DNA from: Siansivirga zeaxanthinifaciens CC-SAMT-1 | GTDB taxonomy: Bacteria; Bacteroidota; Bacteroidia; Flavobacteriales; Flavobacteriaceae | Direction: 5' to 3' | Assembly: GCF_000941055.1 (NCBI RefSeq) | Contig: NZ_CP007202.1 | Span: forward strand, 988,001 to 1,052,000 | DNA length: 64,000 nucleotides | In this document: positions 1 to 8,845 of the stretch, piece after piece | How positions within the stretch are numbered: position 1 is the stretch's first letter | Layout of the letters: every line of letters begins with the position of its first letter | The notes under the pieces: generated by a model | The model's input: only the letters and a program-made list of their open reading frames with translations | Told to the model about the DNA's origin: nothing | The model's database searches: none | Made by a program: the position numbers and the translations under genes

Positions 1-82
1 TAGACCATGTAACGGGTTCTAGTATTTGAGCTCTAACAGAAGTAAAAGCTAGAATGGCAAATGCTAAAATTAAATTTTTCAT
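1..82 (-). CDS. DsbD-like thiol:disulfide interchange protein, N-terminal fragment
   Basis: Only the first 27 codons lie in the window; the gene runs off the left edge. They encode a hydrophobic signal peptide ending near VRAQ, followed by ILEPVTWS. I associate this start with flavobacterial DsbD/thioredoxin-type proteins, which carry reducing power across the inner membrane to the periplasm, but that is recall from a short stretch. The ATG lies 17 bp after the stop of the M16 peptidase gene on the same strand, so the two are probably co-transcribed. Confidence 0.5.
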   Translation of the reverse strand, partial: MKNLILAFAILAFTSVRAQILEPVTWS

Positions 83-99
83 TATTTTAATTCGTTTAA

Positions 100-2910
100 T
101 TATTGTTTTGGTTTAAAAACAACTTCATAAGATTTTCCAGCGCTAAGTACTTCTTTTGCGATTTTTTGAATATCTTTTTTCGTCATTTTAGTAACAATAT
201 TCTCAAAGTTTTTAGGATCGTTTATGTTTTCGTTATATCTAAAGTACGATGTAAGCACACTCATATCATAAGCATTTTTATCTTTAGCCTGCTCACGCTC
301 TTTAATAAAGTTCGTTCTTGTTTTACTTAAATCGTCGTCACTAATAGTTCCGTTTGCAATTTTTTCTAATTCGGCATTAACAATATCAACTAATTTATCG
401 GCCATGTCTGGATTACAATCAAATCTAAAAGATACAAAAACCTGAGATTTTGGCTCTCTAGAAAAATTAGCTGTAGCTCTTGGGCTATACGCACCACCTT
501 CGGCTTCTCTAACAGTTTCTAAAACTCTTAATTGTAAAATATCGCCTAAAGCAGAAGTGTAAATTGAATTTGCTACAGAATATGGCATTTCTTTTTTGTA
601 CACAACATTTACCGATGCTTTAGGATCTTCCATAGCAATATAAATATCTTCATCTATTTTAGAAGACACCCACTCTGCACCATTGTCTTTATAAGCTTCT
701 TTTACTTTATTAGTAGGAATACTAGCAATATATTTTTCTAGAAGTGGTTTTAAATTTGCTTCTTCAACATCTCCAATAATAAAGAATTCGAAATCTGAAA
801 CATTAGCAAAACGGTCGTTGTAAACTTTTTTAATCTTTTCGAAAGAAATATCTTTTACATAATCCTGATTAAAAATACGTTCTTTAGGATTGTTTTTTCC
901 GTAAACAGCTACTGTTAAACTATCTCTCATTTGCTCGCCAATATCTTTGCTTCTGCGAATAATATAGTTGCTTATGTTACTTTCTAGTACTTTATATGCT
1001 TTCTCATCGAAACGTGGTTTTACAAAATATACATGAACCATTTGTAACATGGTTTCTACATCTTTGGTGTTTGAAGTTCCAGAAATGTTTTCGTTAATTT
1101 CTCCTAGACCAACTCTTACATTAGCTGTTTTTCCCGCTAAAACCTTTTTTAAATCGGTTGCTGAAAAATCTCCTAAACCAGACATTTGAAGTAAACTCGA
1201 CATTAAATCGGCCGAAGGTAATTCGTCGTCGCTTAATAGAGATGTTCCACCATAACTAGTTCCGGTTAATACAACATTATCTTTCTCTTTGTTTACAAAT
1301 TTATAATGTACTTTAACGCCATTACTTAAAATAAAGGTTGTAGCATCGATTTCTTTATTGTGTTTTGTCTCGGTTATTTTACCAGATTTAATATCTAAAT
1401 CTGAAACTAAGGTTTTACCATCTAAAGATTCTGTGTAAGGTTCGATGCTATTATCGTTTTCTATCTCAGATAAAATCGCTTTTGCTTGAGCTTCGGTTAG
1501 GTTATCTTGACCTTCAACACCCGTTACATTTAAATATCGGTTGTTTTTAGAAAATAAACGTTTTATAGTATTGTGAACATCTTCTGGAGTAATTGTATTA
1601 AAAATTGACTTAGCAATTTCGTATTCCTTTTCTACGTCGGTTATGGTACTGTTAGACAAGAAATTATTTTGAATACCCCATTCTATTTGACCATGACTTG
1701 CATCATCTCTTTTAGAAATTTTATTTTCGTAAGATGTTTTTATTTGGGTAATGCTTCTTTCTACCTCAGATGCAATGTGCCCATATCTTACAGCACGTTC
1801 TACTTCGGTAAAAACTTCCTTAAAAGCCTCTTTTTGCATATTTGGTTTTGGAGAAATACCAACACTAAGTGCGTCTGAAGTTCTAGATAGTGAGCTGTAA
1901 CGTACCCCTGCTCCTAAAAATGAAGCGTCTGGTTTTTGTGCTTGCTCTGAAATTCTTGCAGTTAAAAGACTTGTTGCCATCGACTCTAATAAAGAACGTT
2001 TTAAGTCTCCAACGGTTTCAGTATCTAAAGATTTTTTATGACGAATACCAAAACTTAAACTGGCGGTAGAAACCTCAGGGTCTGTACCTAAACTGTATAA
2101 CATCCCGGTATTTTCTGGAATATCTACAACGTAGCGTGGTTTTGGATTTTCAACGGCTGGAATTTCAGAAAAATTAGCTATAATTTTCTTTTCGATATCA
2201 TCTACATCTACATCGCCAATAATAGCAATGGCTTGTAAATCTGTACGATACCAATCGTGATAAAAATCTCTTAAAGCTTTGTATTTAAAACCTTCTACAA
2301 CAGACATTAAACCAATTGGTAAACGTTCTGAATATTTAGATTTATTGAAGGTTATTGGTAAACTTGTTTGAAACAAACGCATTTGACCGTTTTGGCGAGT
2401 ACGCCATTCTTCTTTTATAACACCACGTTCGGCATCAATTTCTTCGTCGGTTAACAATAAATAGTTCGACCAGTCTTTTAACACAGTTAAACAAGTATCT
2501 ACCAACCCATCTTTAGTTGGTATGTTGTTTAAATTGTAAACTGTTTCATCAAAAGAAGTGTATGCATTAATGTCTTTACCAAATACGGCACCGTGTTTTT
2601 GTAGTGTATTTAAAATGCCTTTTCCTGGGAAGTTTTTTGTTCCGTTAAAAGCCATATGCTCTAAAAAGTGAGCTAAACCTTGTTGGTCTTCGTTTTCTAG
2701 AACAGACCCTACATTTTGAATAATATAATAACTTGCAGCATCTTTTACAACATCGGTACTCTTGATGTAATAAGTCATGCCATTTGGTAAAACCCCTTTT
2801 TTTATAGTTTGGTCTACCGGTAATGGTTCGCTGTAATTAATAGTTTGTGCAAATCCGTTAAATGAAAGTGAAAAACTTAAAAAAAAAGCAAAAAATAAAA
2901 TACGTTTCAT
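100..2910 (-). CDS. Exported M16 family zinc metallopeptidase (two-module, pitrilysin type)
   Basis: A 936-residue protein with a signal peptide (about residues 1-22, ending FAQ). The inverted zinc motif HFLEH is at residues 81-85, and a downstream glutamate-rich segment (VIKEEW, near 165) fits the third zinc ligand. The length fits a fused pair of M16 modules, the second degenerate in this family. It probably degrades peptides in the periplasm or at the outer membrane. It stands first in a minus-strand unit with the DsbD-like gene. I see no clean TAnnTTTG promoter upstream. Confidence 0.9.
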   Translation of the reverse strand: MKRILFFAFFLSFSLSFNGFAQTINYSEPLPVDQTIKKGVLPNGMTYYIKSTDVVKDAASYYIIQNVGSVLENEDQQGLAHFLEHMAFNGTKNFPGKGILNTLQKHGAVFGKDINAYTSFDETVYNLNNIPTKDGLVDTCLTVLKDWSNYLLLTDEEIDAERGVIKEEWRTRQNGQMRLFQTSLPITFNKSKYSERLPIGLMSVVEGFKYKALRDFYHDWYRTDLQAIAIIGDVDVDDIEKKIIANFSEIPAVENPKPRYVVDIPENTGMLYSLGTDPEVSTASLSFGIRHKKSLDTETVGDLKRSLLESMATSLLTARISEQAQKPDASFLGAGVRYSSLSRTSDALSVGISPKPNMQKEAFKEVFTEVERAVRYGHIASEVERSITQIKTSYENKISKRDDASHGQIEWGIQNNFLSNSTITDVEKEYEIAKSIFNTITPEDVHNTIKRLFSKNNRYLNVTGVEGQDNLTEAQAKAILSEIENDNSIEPYTESLDGKTLVSDLDIKSGKITETKHNKEIDATTFILSNGVKVHYKFVNKEKDNVVLTGTSYGGTSLLSDDELPSADLMSSLLQMSGLGDFSATDLKKVLAGKTANVRVGLGEINENISGTSNTKDVETMLQMVHVYFVKPRFDEKAYKVLESNISNYIIRRSKDIGEQMRDSLTVAVYGKNNPKERIFNQDYVKDISFEKIKKVYNDRFANVSDFEFFIIGDVEEANLKPLLEKYIASIPTNKVKEAYKDNGAEWVSSKIDEDIYIAMEDPKASVNVVYKKEMPYSVANSIYTSALGDILQLRVLETVREAEGGAYSPRATANFSREPKSQVFVSFRFDCNPDMADKLVDIVNAELEKIANGTISDDDLSKTRTNFIKEREQAKDKNAYDMSVLTSYFRYNENINDPKNFENIVTKMTKKDIQKIAKEVLSAGKSYEVVFKPKQ

Positions 2911-2998
2911 AAATTTTGGTTTAAAATTGTTTTATAGGTTAAATGTAAGTTTTTAACTATAAACTCTCATCTTTTTAAGATAGTTTTAATAAATTAAT

Positions 2999-3022
2999 AA
3001 GGGCTGCTTTTATACAGCCCTT
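2999..3022. terminator. Orphan terminator-like hairpin
   Basis: AAGGGCTG pairs with CAGCCCTT around an 8-nt loop. It lies between two divergent genes, so it terminates neither. The following T runs are weak on both strands. Confidence 0.45.
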
Positions 3023-3335
3023 TAAATATTAATTTTTTAAAGTGACTAACTCAAAAAAAAATTAACATCATAAAAAAACATCTATCAGTGTTAAGACGAT
3101 AAAAAAACTCTTTACCCTATTAAGGTTTTGTTAAAATTTAAAGAATTATGTATTTTTTTTAAAGTTAAATAACAAAACGTTACTTTTTTTAGCATATTAA
3201 TTTAAATACCTGATTAAGCAAATAATACCAATAATTTCAAGTTACACCCAATTACCAGTCGCTTAAAATATTTGCTTAACTAATACCTTTCCTATTTTTT
3301 TGTAACAACACCAAGACTGCTTATAAGGTTTTAGT

Positions 3336-3343
3336 TACCTTTG
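3336..3343 (+). promoter_or_regulatory. -7 promoter element of yicC
   Basis: TACCTTTG matches the Bacteroidota TAnnTTTG element and is 20 bp before the ATG at 3364. It overlaps the GTG at 3343, which argues against that in-frame GTG as the start. Confidence 0.7.
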
Positions 3344-3363
3344 TGAACCTAAAACACGCATTT

Positions 3364-4221
3364 ATGATTTATTCTATGACAGGTTACGGAAAATCTGTAT
3401 TGCAACTACCTACAAAAAAAGTAACAGTTGAGCTAAAATCGCTTAACAGTAAAAGTCTCGATTTAAATGCAAGAATGCCATCTATTTACCGAGAAAAAGA
3501 ACTTGCTATTAGAAAACTGCTAGCCGAAAAACTAGAACGTGGCAAAGTAGATTTCTCTATTTATGTTGAAACAACAGCCGAAGATACCTCTACACAAATT
3601 AATACACCCGTAGTTAAACAATACATGCAGCAATTAAAACAAGTTGTAGATGGCGATGCTATCGAACTTTTAAAAATGGCAGTACGTTTTCCAGATGCTT
3701 TAAATACGGTTCGTGAAGAAATAGACGAAAACGAATGGGAGCTTATTAACAACGAAATTAATTTAGCTGTTAACGATTTAATTACCCACCGTTTAAATGA
3801 AGGTGAAGTTTTAGAAGCCGATTTTAAACTTCGTATTAACACCATTGATACGCTTTTAGAACAAGTGATAGCCATCGATCCCGAACGTATTGAAGGGGTT
3901 CGCGAGCGTTTATTAAAAGGTGTTGAAGAATTAAAAGAAAAATACGACGAAAACCGTTTCGAACAAGAATTGGTGTTTTACATTGAAAAATTCGATATAA
4001 CCGAAGAAAAAGTACGTTTAAAAAACCATTTAAACTACTTTTTAGAAACCATGAATTCTAAAGATTCTAACGGAAAAAAACTAGGTTTTATTAGCCAAGA
4101 AATAGGTCGAGAAATTAACACTATTGGGTCTAAGAGTAATTATGCACCTATGCAGCAGCTTGTTGTGCAAATGAAAGACGAATTAGAAAAAATAAAAGAA
4201 CAATTATTGAATGCGCTTTAA
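3364..4221 (+). CDS. yicC: YicC family endoribonuclease
   Basis: A 285-residue protein starting MIYSMTGYGK, the typical YicC N-terminus, and ending with the DUF1732 signature (GFISQEIGREINTIGSKS). YicC proteins are RNA-binding endoribonucleases linked to RNA turnover. I chose ATG 3364 over an in-frame GTG at 3343 because the GTG is inside the promoter element. The gene is 28 bp upstream of gmk and forms an operon with gmk and nadD, an order common in Bacteroidota. Confidence 0.92.
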   Translation: MIYSMTGYGKSVLQLPTKKVTVELKSLNSKSLDLNARMPSIYREKELAIRKLLAEKLERGKVDFSIYVETTAEDTSTQINTPVVKQYMQQLKQVVDGDAIELLKMAVRFPDALNTVREEIDENEWELINNEINLAVNDLITHRLNEGEVLEADFKLRINTIDTLLEQVIAIDPERIEGVRERLLKGVEELKEKYDENRFEQELVFYIEKFDITEEKVRLKNHLNYFLETMNSKDSNGKKLGFISQEIGREINTIGSKSNYAPMQQLVVQMKDELEKIKEQLLNAL

Positions 4222-4249
4222 AACCATTCTATAATATATTACATTACAA

Positions 4250-4837
4250 GTGAAAGAAGGATTAACAAATACAGGGAAACTTATCGTGTTTTCGGCACCA
4301 TCGGGATCGGGTAAAACAACCATAGTAAAACATTTGTTAGGTATTAAAGATTTAAATTTAGAATTTTCAATATCTGCAACCTCCAGAGAAAAACGTGGCA
4401 CCGAAGTACACGGTAAAGATTACTACTTTTTATCGCTGGACGATTTTAAAAAACACATAAAAAACGATGATTTTCTAGAATGGGAAGAAGTATATCGCGA
4501 TAACTTTTATGGCACCTTAAAAAGCGAGGTAGAACGCATTTGGGCTATGGGTAAAACCGTTATTTTCGATATAGATGTTTCGGGAGGCTTACGCATAAAA
4601 CGAAAATTTCCAGAACAAACCCTTGCCATATTTGTTAAACCACCAAGCATCGACGATTTAAAAATTCGTTTAAAAAAGCGTCAAACAGAAACCGAAGACA
4701 AAATAAACATGCGTGTCGCAAAAGCTTCGGCAGAACTCGCTACAGCGCCTTTATTTGATGTTATAGTTGTAAACGACGAGTTAGATAAAGCCTTAATTAA
4801 AGCAGAAAAACTGGTTAGCGACTTTATAAATTCTTAA
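4250..4837 (+). CDS. gmk: Guanylate kinase
   Basis: Phosphorylates GMP to GDP with ATP in the cytosol. The 195-residue protein has the P-loop SAPSGSGKTT at residues 15-24, the GMP-binding SATSREKRGTEVHGKDY segment and the usual family length. The start is a GTG: no in-frame ATG precedes the P-loop. It is the middle gene of yicC-gmk-nadD, with 9 bp to nadD. Confidence 0.96.
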   Translation: MKEGLTNTGKLIVFSAPSGSGKTTIVKHLLGIKDLNLEFSISATSREKRGTEVHGKDYYFLSLDDFKKHIKNDDFLEWEEVYRDNFYGTLKSEVERIWAMGKTVIFDIDVSGGLRIKRKFPEQTLAIFVKPPSIDDLKIRLKKRQTETEDKINMRVAKASAELATAPLFDVIVVNDELDKALIKAEKLVSDFINS

Positions 4838-4846
4838 ACAATACTC

Positions 4847-5425
4847 ATGAAAGTTGGATTGTATTTTGGCTCCTTTAATCCCATTCATATCGGGCATTTA
4901 ATTATAGCAAACCACATAGAACAATACAGCGATTTAAACGAAATTTGGTTTGTAGTTACACCACATAACCCTTTTAAAAAGAAAAGTACCCTTTTAGATA
5001 ATTATCAGCGCTTAGAAATGGTGCATCTTGCCACGCAAGACTACGAACATTTAAAACCTTGCGATATAGAGTTTAAATTACCACAACCAAGCTATACCAT
5101 AAATACGCTTGTACATTTACAAGAAAAATACCCAAATCATGAGTTTGCACTTATTATGGGTGAAGACAATTTAGAAGGCTTCCATAAATGGAAAAACCAC
5201 GAAGTCATTCTAGAAAACCATCATATTTATGTGTATCCCAGAATATCTAACGAAACCATAGAAACCCCTTTCGATCGTCACGAAAAAATACACCGCATTA
5301 ATGCGCCTATCATGCAAATTTCTTCAACCTTTATACGCAGCGCTATTAAAGAAGGTAAAAATATTAAACCCATGTTTCCAGAACATGTTTGGAAATATCT
5401 CGACGAAATGAATTTCTATAAATAG
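4847..5425 (+). CDS. nadD: Nicotinate-nucleotide adenylyltransferase
   Basis: Converts nicotinate mononucleotide to deamido-NAD in NAD synthesis. The 192-residue protein has the nucleotidyltransferase motif GSFNPIHIGH at residues 8-17 and the C-terminal ISSTFIRSAIKEG motif. It is the last gene of yicC-gmk-nadD and is followed within 6 bp by a strong hairpin terminator. Confidence 0.96.
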   Translation: MKVGLYFGSFNPIHIGHLIIANHIEQYSDLNEIWFVVTPHNPFKKKSTLLDNYQRLEMVHLATQDYEHLKPCDIEFKLPQPSYTINTLVHLQEKYPNHEFALIMGEDNLEGFHKWKNHEVILENHHIYVYPRISNETIETPFDRHEKIHRINAPIMQISSTFIRSAIKEGKNIKPMFPEHVWKYLDEMNFYK

Positions 5426-5430
5426 AAACA

Positions 5431-5469
5431 GAAAAACCGCCTAAAGCACTTGTCTTTAAACGGTTTTTC
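5431..5469. terminator. Bidirectional terminator between nadD and the broken lipoprotein gene
   Basis: GAAAAACCG pairs with CGGTTTTTC, with an inner TAAAG/CTTTA pairing. A and T runs inside the stem let it act for both convergent genes. Confidence 0.75.
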
Positions 5470-5499
5470 ACCTAAATAACCAACCAAAAAATTTTTATT

Positions 5500-6444
5500 T
5501 TATGCCCTAGTACTTGTTCTTGGGTTTTCAACTTTATCTTTTCTTTCTTTACGCAATTTATCTGTTGTTGCGCTCGATTTCGTTTTTGTATTTGTTTGTT
5601 TCATAAATTGAATATAACCTCTACCAACAAACTCATAAGCCGTTCCAGAATTTGGATGATACAATTCTATCTTGCTGTCATTAATAACGCTCAACTCGAA
5701 GTATTCATTGTCGAAGAAATCATAATCTAATGTTAAAGTTTTTAAATAGAAATCATCGGCAACATCACCAACACCATAAACACCGGTATAATCCCAAAAC
5801 AAATTACTAACAGCAGTTCCCGAAACATCTTGCGAACTTCTAAATTCAGAGTCATTTCCAGCAGCTAAAAACTGTAAATAGTTTTCATTATCAAACTCGT
5901 TTAATTTACCATAGGCGCTGGTATAAACCTTTTCTCAGGCATTATACTCTTGCAAGAAATAATGAATATTGTCGTAGAATACAAAGTCGTAATCGAAGTT
6001 ACTACGTTGCGAACCGTTTAAAAAATACGAAGTATCGTTTTTCGGATTGTAAAGTTCAATGGTTTTATTATCTACTTGAAAAACATCAAAAGTTTCAAAA
6101 GCATCAATTTTATGGTACACATCTAAAATCATATCATACGCATCGTAATTTCCAACATTAATACCAAAACCATTACCATTGGTTCCAATACCTACAATAT
6201 TGTTATTGGCATATAAAGCACCATTTCTAAAAGAAACTGTAAAAGCCTTTTGTAAAAATGGGGTTGTACCATAACCTACGGTTTTATTAATATCTACATA
6301 CCAAATTTCGTATGAGTTTAATAATTGGTTTAAAGATATTTGTGGTTCTTCCTGTATGGTTATAACCTCGGTAACTTCGGTATAGCAAGAAGTAAATAGT
6401 GTGGCTGTTAAAGCAAAGCTTAAAAGTAATTTTATAGTCTTCAT
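5500..6444 (-). pseudogene. Lipoprotein gene interrupted by one in-frame TGA
   Basis: Read on the minus strand from ATG 6444, this is a 170-codon lipoprotein (signal MKTIKLLLSFALTATLFTSC, lipobox cysteine at residue 20). It stops at a TGA at 5937-5935. After it, the same frame stays open for 44 codons and continues into another 100 codons ending at 5500. The two halves share character: aromatic-rich, with DYDFVFYDN and LDYDFFDNEY in either half, and IELYNP and IELYHP. The stop replaces what is most simply a tryptophan codon (TGG to TGA), giving NA-stop-EKVY. Read through, it would be about 314 residues. Function unknown; I recall similar flavobacterial lipoproteins beside nadD, sometimes mislabelled with nadD's name. 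Confidence 0.85.
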
Positions 6445-6545
6445 AATCAATCAATTTTAATGGTTTCTATGGTTGGAGTTTCAAAACGTGTGCCAAAAAA
6501 AATTTCTTAATAATTTGTTCATTTAACAATCACTAATATTTTATG

Positions 6546-6553
6546 TACTTTTG
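6546..6553 (+). promoter_or_regulatory. -7 promoter element of gpsA
   Basis: TACTTTTG fits TAnnTTTG, 23 bp upstream of the gpsA ATG. No convincing -33 TTG at the usual distance. Confidence 0.6.
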
Positions 6554-6576
6554 ATGTGTAGAATTTTAAACTATTT

Positions 6577-7578
6577 ATGAGTAAACCATTAAAATATGCG
6601 GTTTTTGGAGCAGGCAGTTGGGCTACAGCCATTGTAAAAATGCTGTCTGAAAATTTAAATGAAATTGGTTGGTACATGCGCAGTGTGTACACCAAAGAAC
6701 ATTTATTAAAAGAACAACATAACCCCAATTATTTAAGCTCGGTAGAATTTCACTTAGAACAATTAAAGCTAAGCAACGATATAAATGACATCGCTAATTA
6801 TGCCGATGTTTTAATATTTGTAATTCCTTCGGCATTTATACATAGCGAATTAGAAAAATTAAATATTGATATTTCTGGTAAAACCATCGTATCGGCCGTA
6901 AAAGGTATTATGCCAGAAACCGGTTTGCTGGTAGGCGAACATTTTCATGAAGTTTACAATGTCCCTTACGATAATATTGCAGTTATTGCAGGCCCATGCC
7001 ATGCCGAAGAGGTAGCGCTCGAGCGTTTATCGTACCTAACCATTTCGTGTTCAGACCAATTAAAAGCAAAAGCCATTGCCCATAGTTTAAGCAGCGATTA
7101 CATAAAAACAAAAATTAGCGACGATATTATTGGTGTAGAATACGCCGTTATGCTAAAAAATATTTACGCCATTGCCGCTGGTATTGCCCACGGTTTGGGT
7201 TATGGCGATAATTTTCAAAGCGTACTCATGAGTAATTCCATTCGCGAAATGAAACGTTTCATTAAAAAAATGCACAAAATGAAACGCAACATAAACAACT
7301 CGGCTTATCTGGGCGATTTATTAGTTACAGGTTACTCGGTTTTTTCTAGAAATCGCATGTTTGGTAACATGATTGGAAAGGGCTACACCGTAAAATCGGC
7401 ACAAATGGAAATGAGTATGGTTGCCGAAGGTTATTACGCCACAAAAAGCGCCCATTTACTTAACTTAAAAAACAAAAACAAAACGCGTTTACCCATTATA
7501 AATGCCGTTTACGAAATACTTTACGAAAACAAAGAACCTAAAAAAGTATTTAAAAAATTAACCGAAAAGTTAGATTAA
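6577..7578 (+). CDS. gpsA: Glycerol-3-phosphate dehydrogenase [NAD(P)+]
   Basis: Makes sn-glycerol 3-phosphate from dihydroxyacetone phosphate for phospholipids. The 333-residue protein has the Rossmann motif GAGSWATA at residues 11-18, the IAGPCHAEEVA segment and the catalytic-lysine region EYAVMLKNIYAIAAGIAHGLGYGDN (given across its usual span, near 190-212). It has its own promoter. Its stop codon is followed after 2 bp by a structured repeat (7581-7656). Confidence 0.95.
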   Translation: MSKPLKYAVFGAGSWATAIVKMLSENLNEIGWYMRSVYTKEHLLKEQHNPNYLSSVEFHLEQLKLSNDINDIANYADVLIFVIPSAFIHSELEKLNIDISGKTIVSAVKGIMPETGLLVGEHFHEVYNVPYDNIAVIAGPCHAEEVALERLSYLTISCSDQLKAKAIAHSLSSDYIKTKISDDIIGVEYAVMLKNIYAIAAGIAHGLGYGDNFQSVLMSNSIREMKRFIKKMHKMKRNINNSAYLGDLLVTGYSVFSRNRMFGNMIGKGYTVKSAQMEMSMVAEGYYATKSAHLLNLKNKNKTRLPIINAVYEILYENKEPKKVFKKLTEKLD

Positions 7579-7580
7579 CA

Positions 7581-7656
7581 GGGCGTTACCCAAGGGTCGG
7601 GCTTTCGCAAGTCGCTCTCTGCGAGGAGCTCCAACAATTGCTCAATCCCTAACGCA
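7581..7656 (-). repeat. Dispersed 3'-element, copy A (subtype II)
   Basis: Starts 2 bp after the gpsA stop. Read with gpsA it begins GGGCGTTACC, continues GGGTCGGGCTTTC, has a variable centre and ends CAATCCCTAACGC. CGTTA and TAACG can close the whole element. It differs from copy D at 52003-52079 by one substitution and one inserted base over 77 nt. Strand is given relative to the GCGTTA-to-TAACGCCC reading. Confidence 0.85.
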
Positions 7657-7732
7657 ACCTACCCGCAAAAGGCTTAGTTTATATCCAGATTTTGTTTATT
7701 TGCTACTAATTAATTGTTTTAGCATTAATTTA

Positions 7733-8128
7733 TTATTTCACCAAAACACCACGAGCTTCCATTAAAGGAATGGGCTGTAAGGCTTTTAAATTAATAGTGT
7801 TTTTTCTGAATAAATAGGTTTTATCAAACATCGCATTACCTTCAAAAAAAGACACTTTAAAGGTGTTGTTTAACGCAAAAAGTTCTTCTTGCATTAATTC
7901 AATTTTAGCATAACTTTTTTTAGGTAAAAGATCTATTTTCTTTCTAAAAGTAGAGGTTATTTTATCTTCGGTATAACCGCTGGTTACAATAATAACCATT
8001 TCCAAATCGACAGCTTTATCGTTAATAATATAGGCGTTCCAATCTTGGGTTTTATAAATGTCGTTGTACTCATTTACAATAGCAACGTACACACCTTCAA
8101 CTTTAGGAATTTGGATATCTTTTTTCAT
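7733..8128 (-). CDS. Conserved hypothetical protein, 131 aa
   Basis: No signal peptide, membrane segment or motif that I recognise; a soluble, mixed alpha/beta composition. It resembles short uncharacterised proteins restricted to Flavobacteriia, without a known role. It is monocistronic, convergent with gpsA and divergent from the DNA glycosylase gene, with a good promoter element 41 bp upstream. Confidence 0.75.
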   Translation of the reverse strand: MKKDIQIPKVEGVYVAIVNEYNDIYKTQDWNAYIINDKAVDLEMVIIVTSGYTEDKITSTFRKKIDLLPKKSYAKIELMQEELFALNNTFKVSFFEGNAMFDKTYLFRKNTINLKALQPIPLMEARGVLVK

Positions 8129-8168
8129 CTATTTTGGTAATGTAATTTCAAAACTTTTAATTATGTGT

Positions 8169-8176
8169 CAAAATTA
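8169..8176 (-). promoter_or_regulatory. -7 promoter element of the 131-aa gene
   Basis: On the minus strand this reads TAATTTTG (TAnnTTTG), 41 bp upstream of the ATG at 8128. Confidence 0.6.
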
Positions 8177-8191
8177 ACACATTGCCATGAA

Positions 8192-8220
8192 CAATACCAT
8201 TTAAAGTATTTTTAAATTTG
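8192..8220 (+). promoter_or_regulatory. Promoter of the DNA glycosylase gene
   Basis: TTG at 8192-8194, an 18-bp spacer, then TAAATTTG at 8213-8220: a full Bacteroidota -33/-7 pair. The ATG is only 8 bp beyond the last G, so the mRNA should be almost leaderless. Confidence 0.75.
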
Positions 8221-8228
8221 TTATCAAT

Positions 8229-8840
8229 ATGAAAACTGAGGCTTATACATATTTAAAGAAAAAAGACCCTGTAATTAAAAAAATTATTGAAGCGGTTCCA
8301 TATCCTGATATTCTAAGTACCAAAAATATTTTTCACGACTTGATAAGTTGTGTTGTTGAACAGCAAATTCATTACAGAAGCACAAAAAATATTTTTAAAA
8401 AATTACTTGAAAAAGCAGCAATAACAAGTTTAACTACCGAGAATTTTTCTGTTTTTGAAGAAAAAGGACTATCAACAATTAAACTATCTGATAAAAAATA
8501 TGAAACTCTTTCTCATATAATAGATTTTTGGAAGGATAATCGTGTGGAATGGGAGATGCTTTCAAATGAAGAAATTACCAATAAACTCTCAAAAATTAAA
8601 GGTATTGGTACATGGACTATCGACATGATTCTGCTTTACACTTTAGACCGACCAAATATCATCCCGATTGACGATTTTCATTTAAAACAAATAATGACTA
8701 ACCTTTATAAATTAAATCCAGATTATAAGTTAAAATCACAAATAACAAATATTTCAAATAATTGGAGTCCGTACAAGTCGATTGCCGTTAAATATTTATT
8801 GGCTTACAAGACGTTTTCAATAAAAAATCCTCTTTTTTAA
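8229..8840 (+). CDS. DNA-3-methyladenine glycosylase II (AlkA-like, HhH-GPD)
   Basis: Base-excision repair glycosylase that removes alkylated purines. The 203-residue protein carries the helix-hairpin-helix LSKIKGIGTWT at residues 120-130 and the catalytic aspartate as D149 of PIDD, spaced as in AlkA. It lacks the extra N-terminal beta domain of E. coli AlkA and the FeS cluster of EndoIII. Single gene, convergent with pheS (5 bp between the two ends). Confidence 0.88.
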   Translation: MKTEAYTYLKKKDPVIKKIIEAVPYPDILSTKNIFHDLISCVVEQQIHYRSTKNIFKKLLEKAAITSLTTENFSVFEEKGLSTIKLSDKKYETLSHIIDFWKDNRVEWEMLSNEEITNKLSKIKGIGTWTIDMILLYTLDRPNIIPIDDFHLKQIMTNLYKLNPDYKLKSQITNISNNWSPYKSIAVKYLLAYKTFSIKNPLF

Positions 8841-8845
8841 TTCAA

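Larger units (their letters stand above)
2911..3363. other. Divergent intergenic region, 453 bp
   Basis: AT-rich spacer between the divergent M16 peptidase and yicC genes. I find no ORF of credible length. It holds an orphan hairpin at 2999-3022 and the yicC promoter at its right end; the rest shows long A and T runs and nothing I can name. Confidence 0.6.

Noticed and set aside
5500..5802. Independent 100-aa gene starting at a TTG
   Set aside because: The frame continues upstream without a stop to 5934 and matches the style of the lipoprotein before the TGA; it is the second half of a broken gene.
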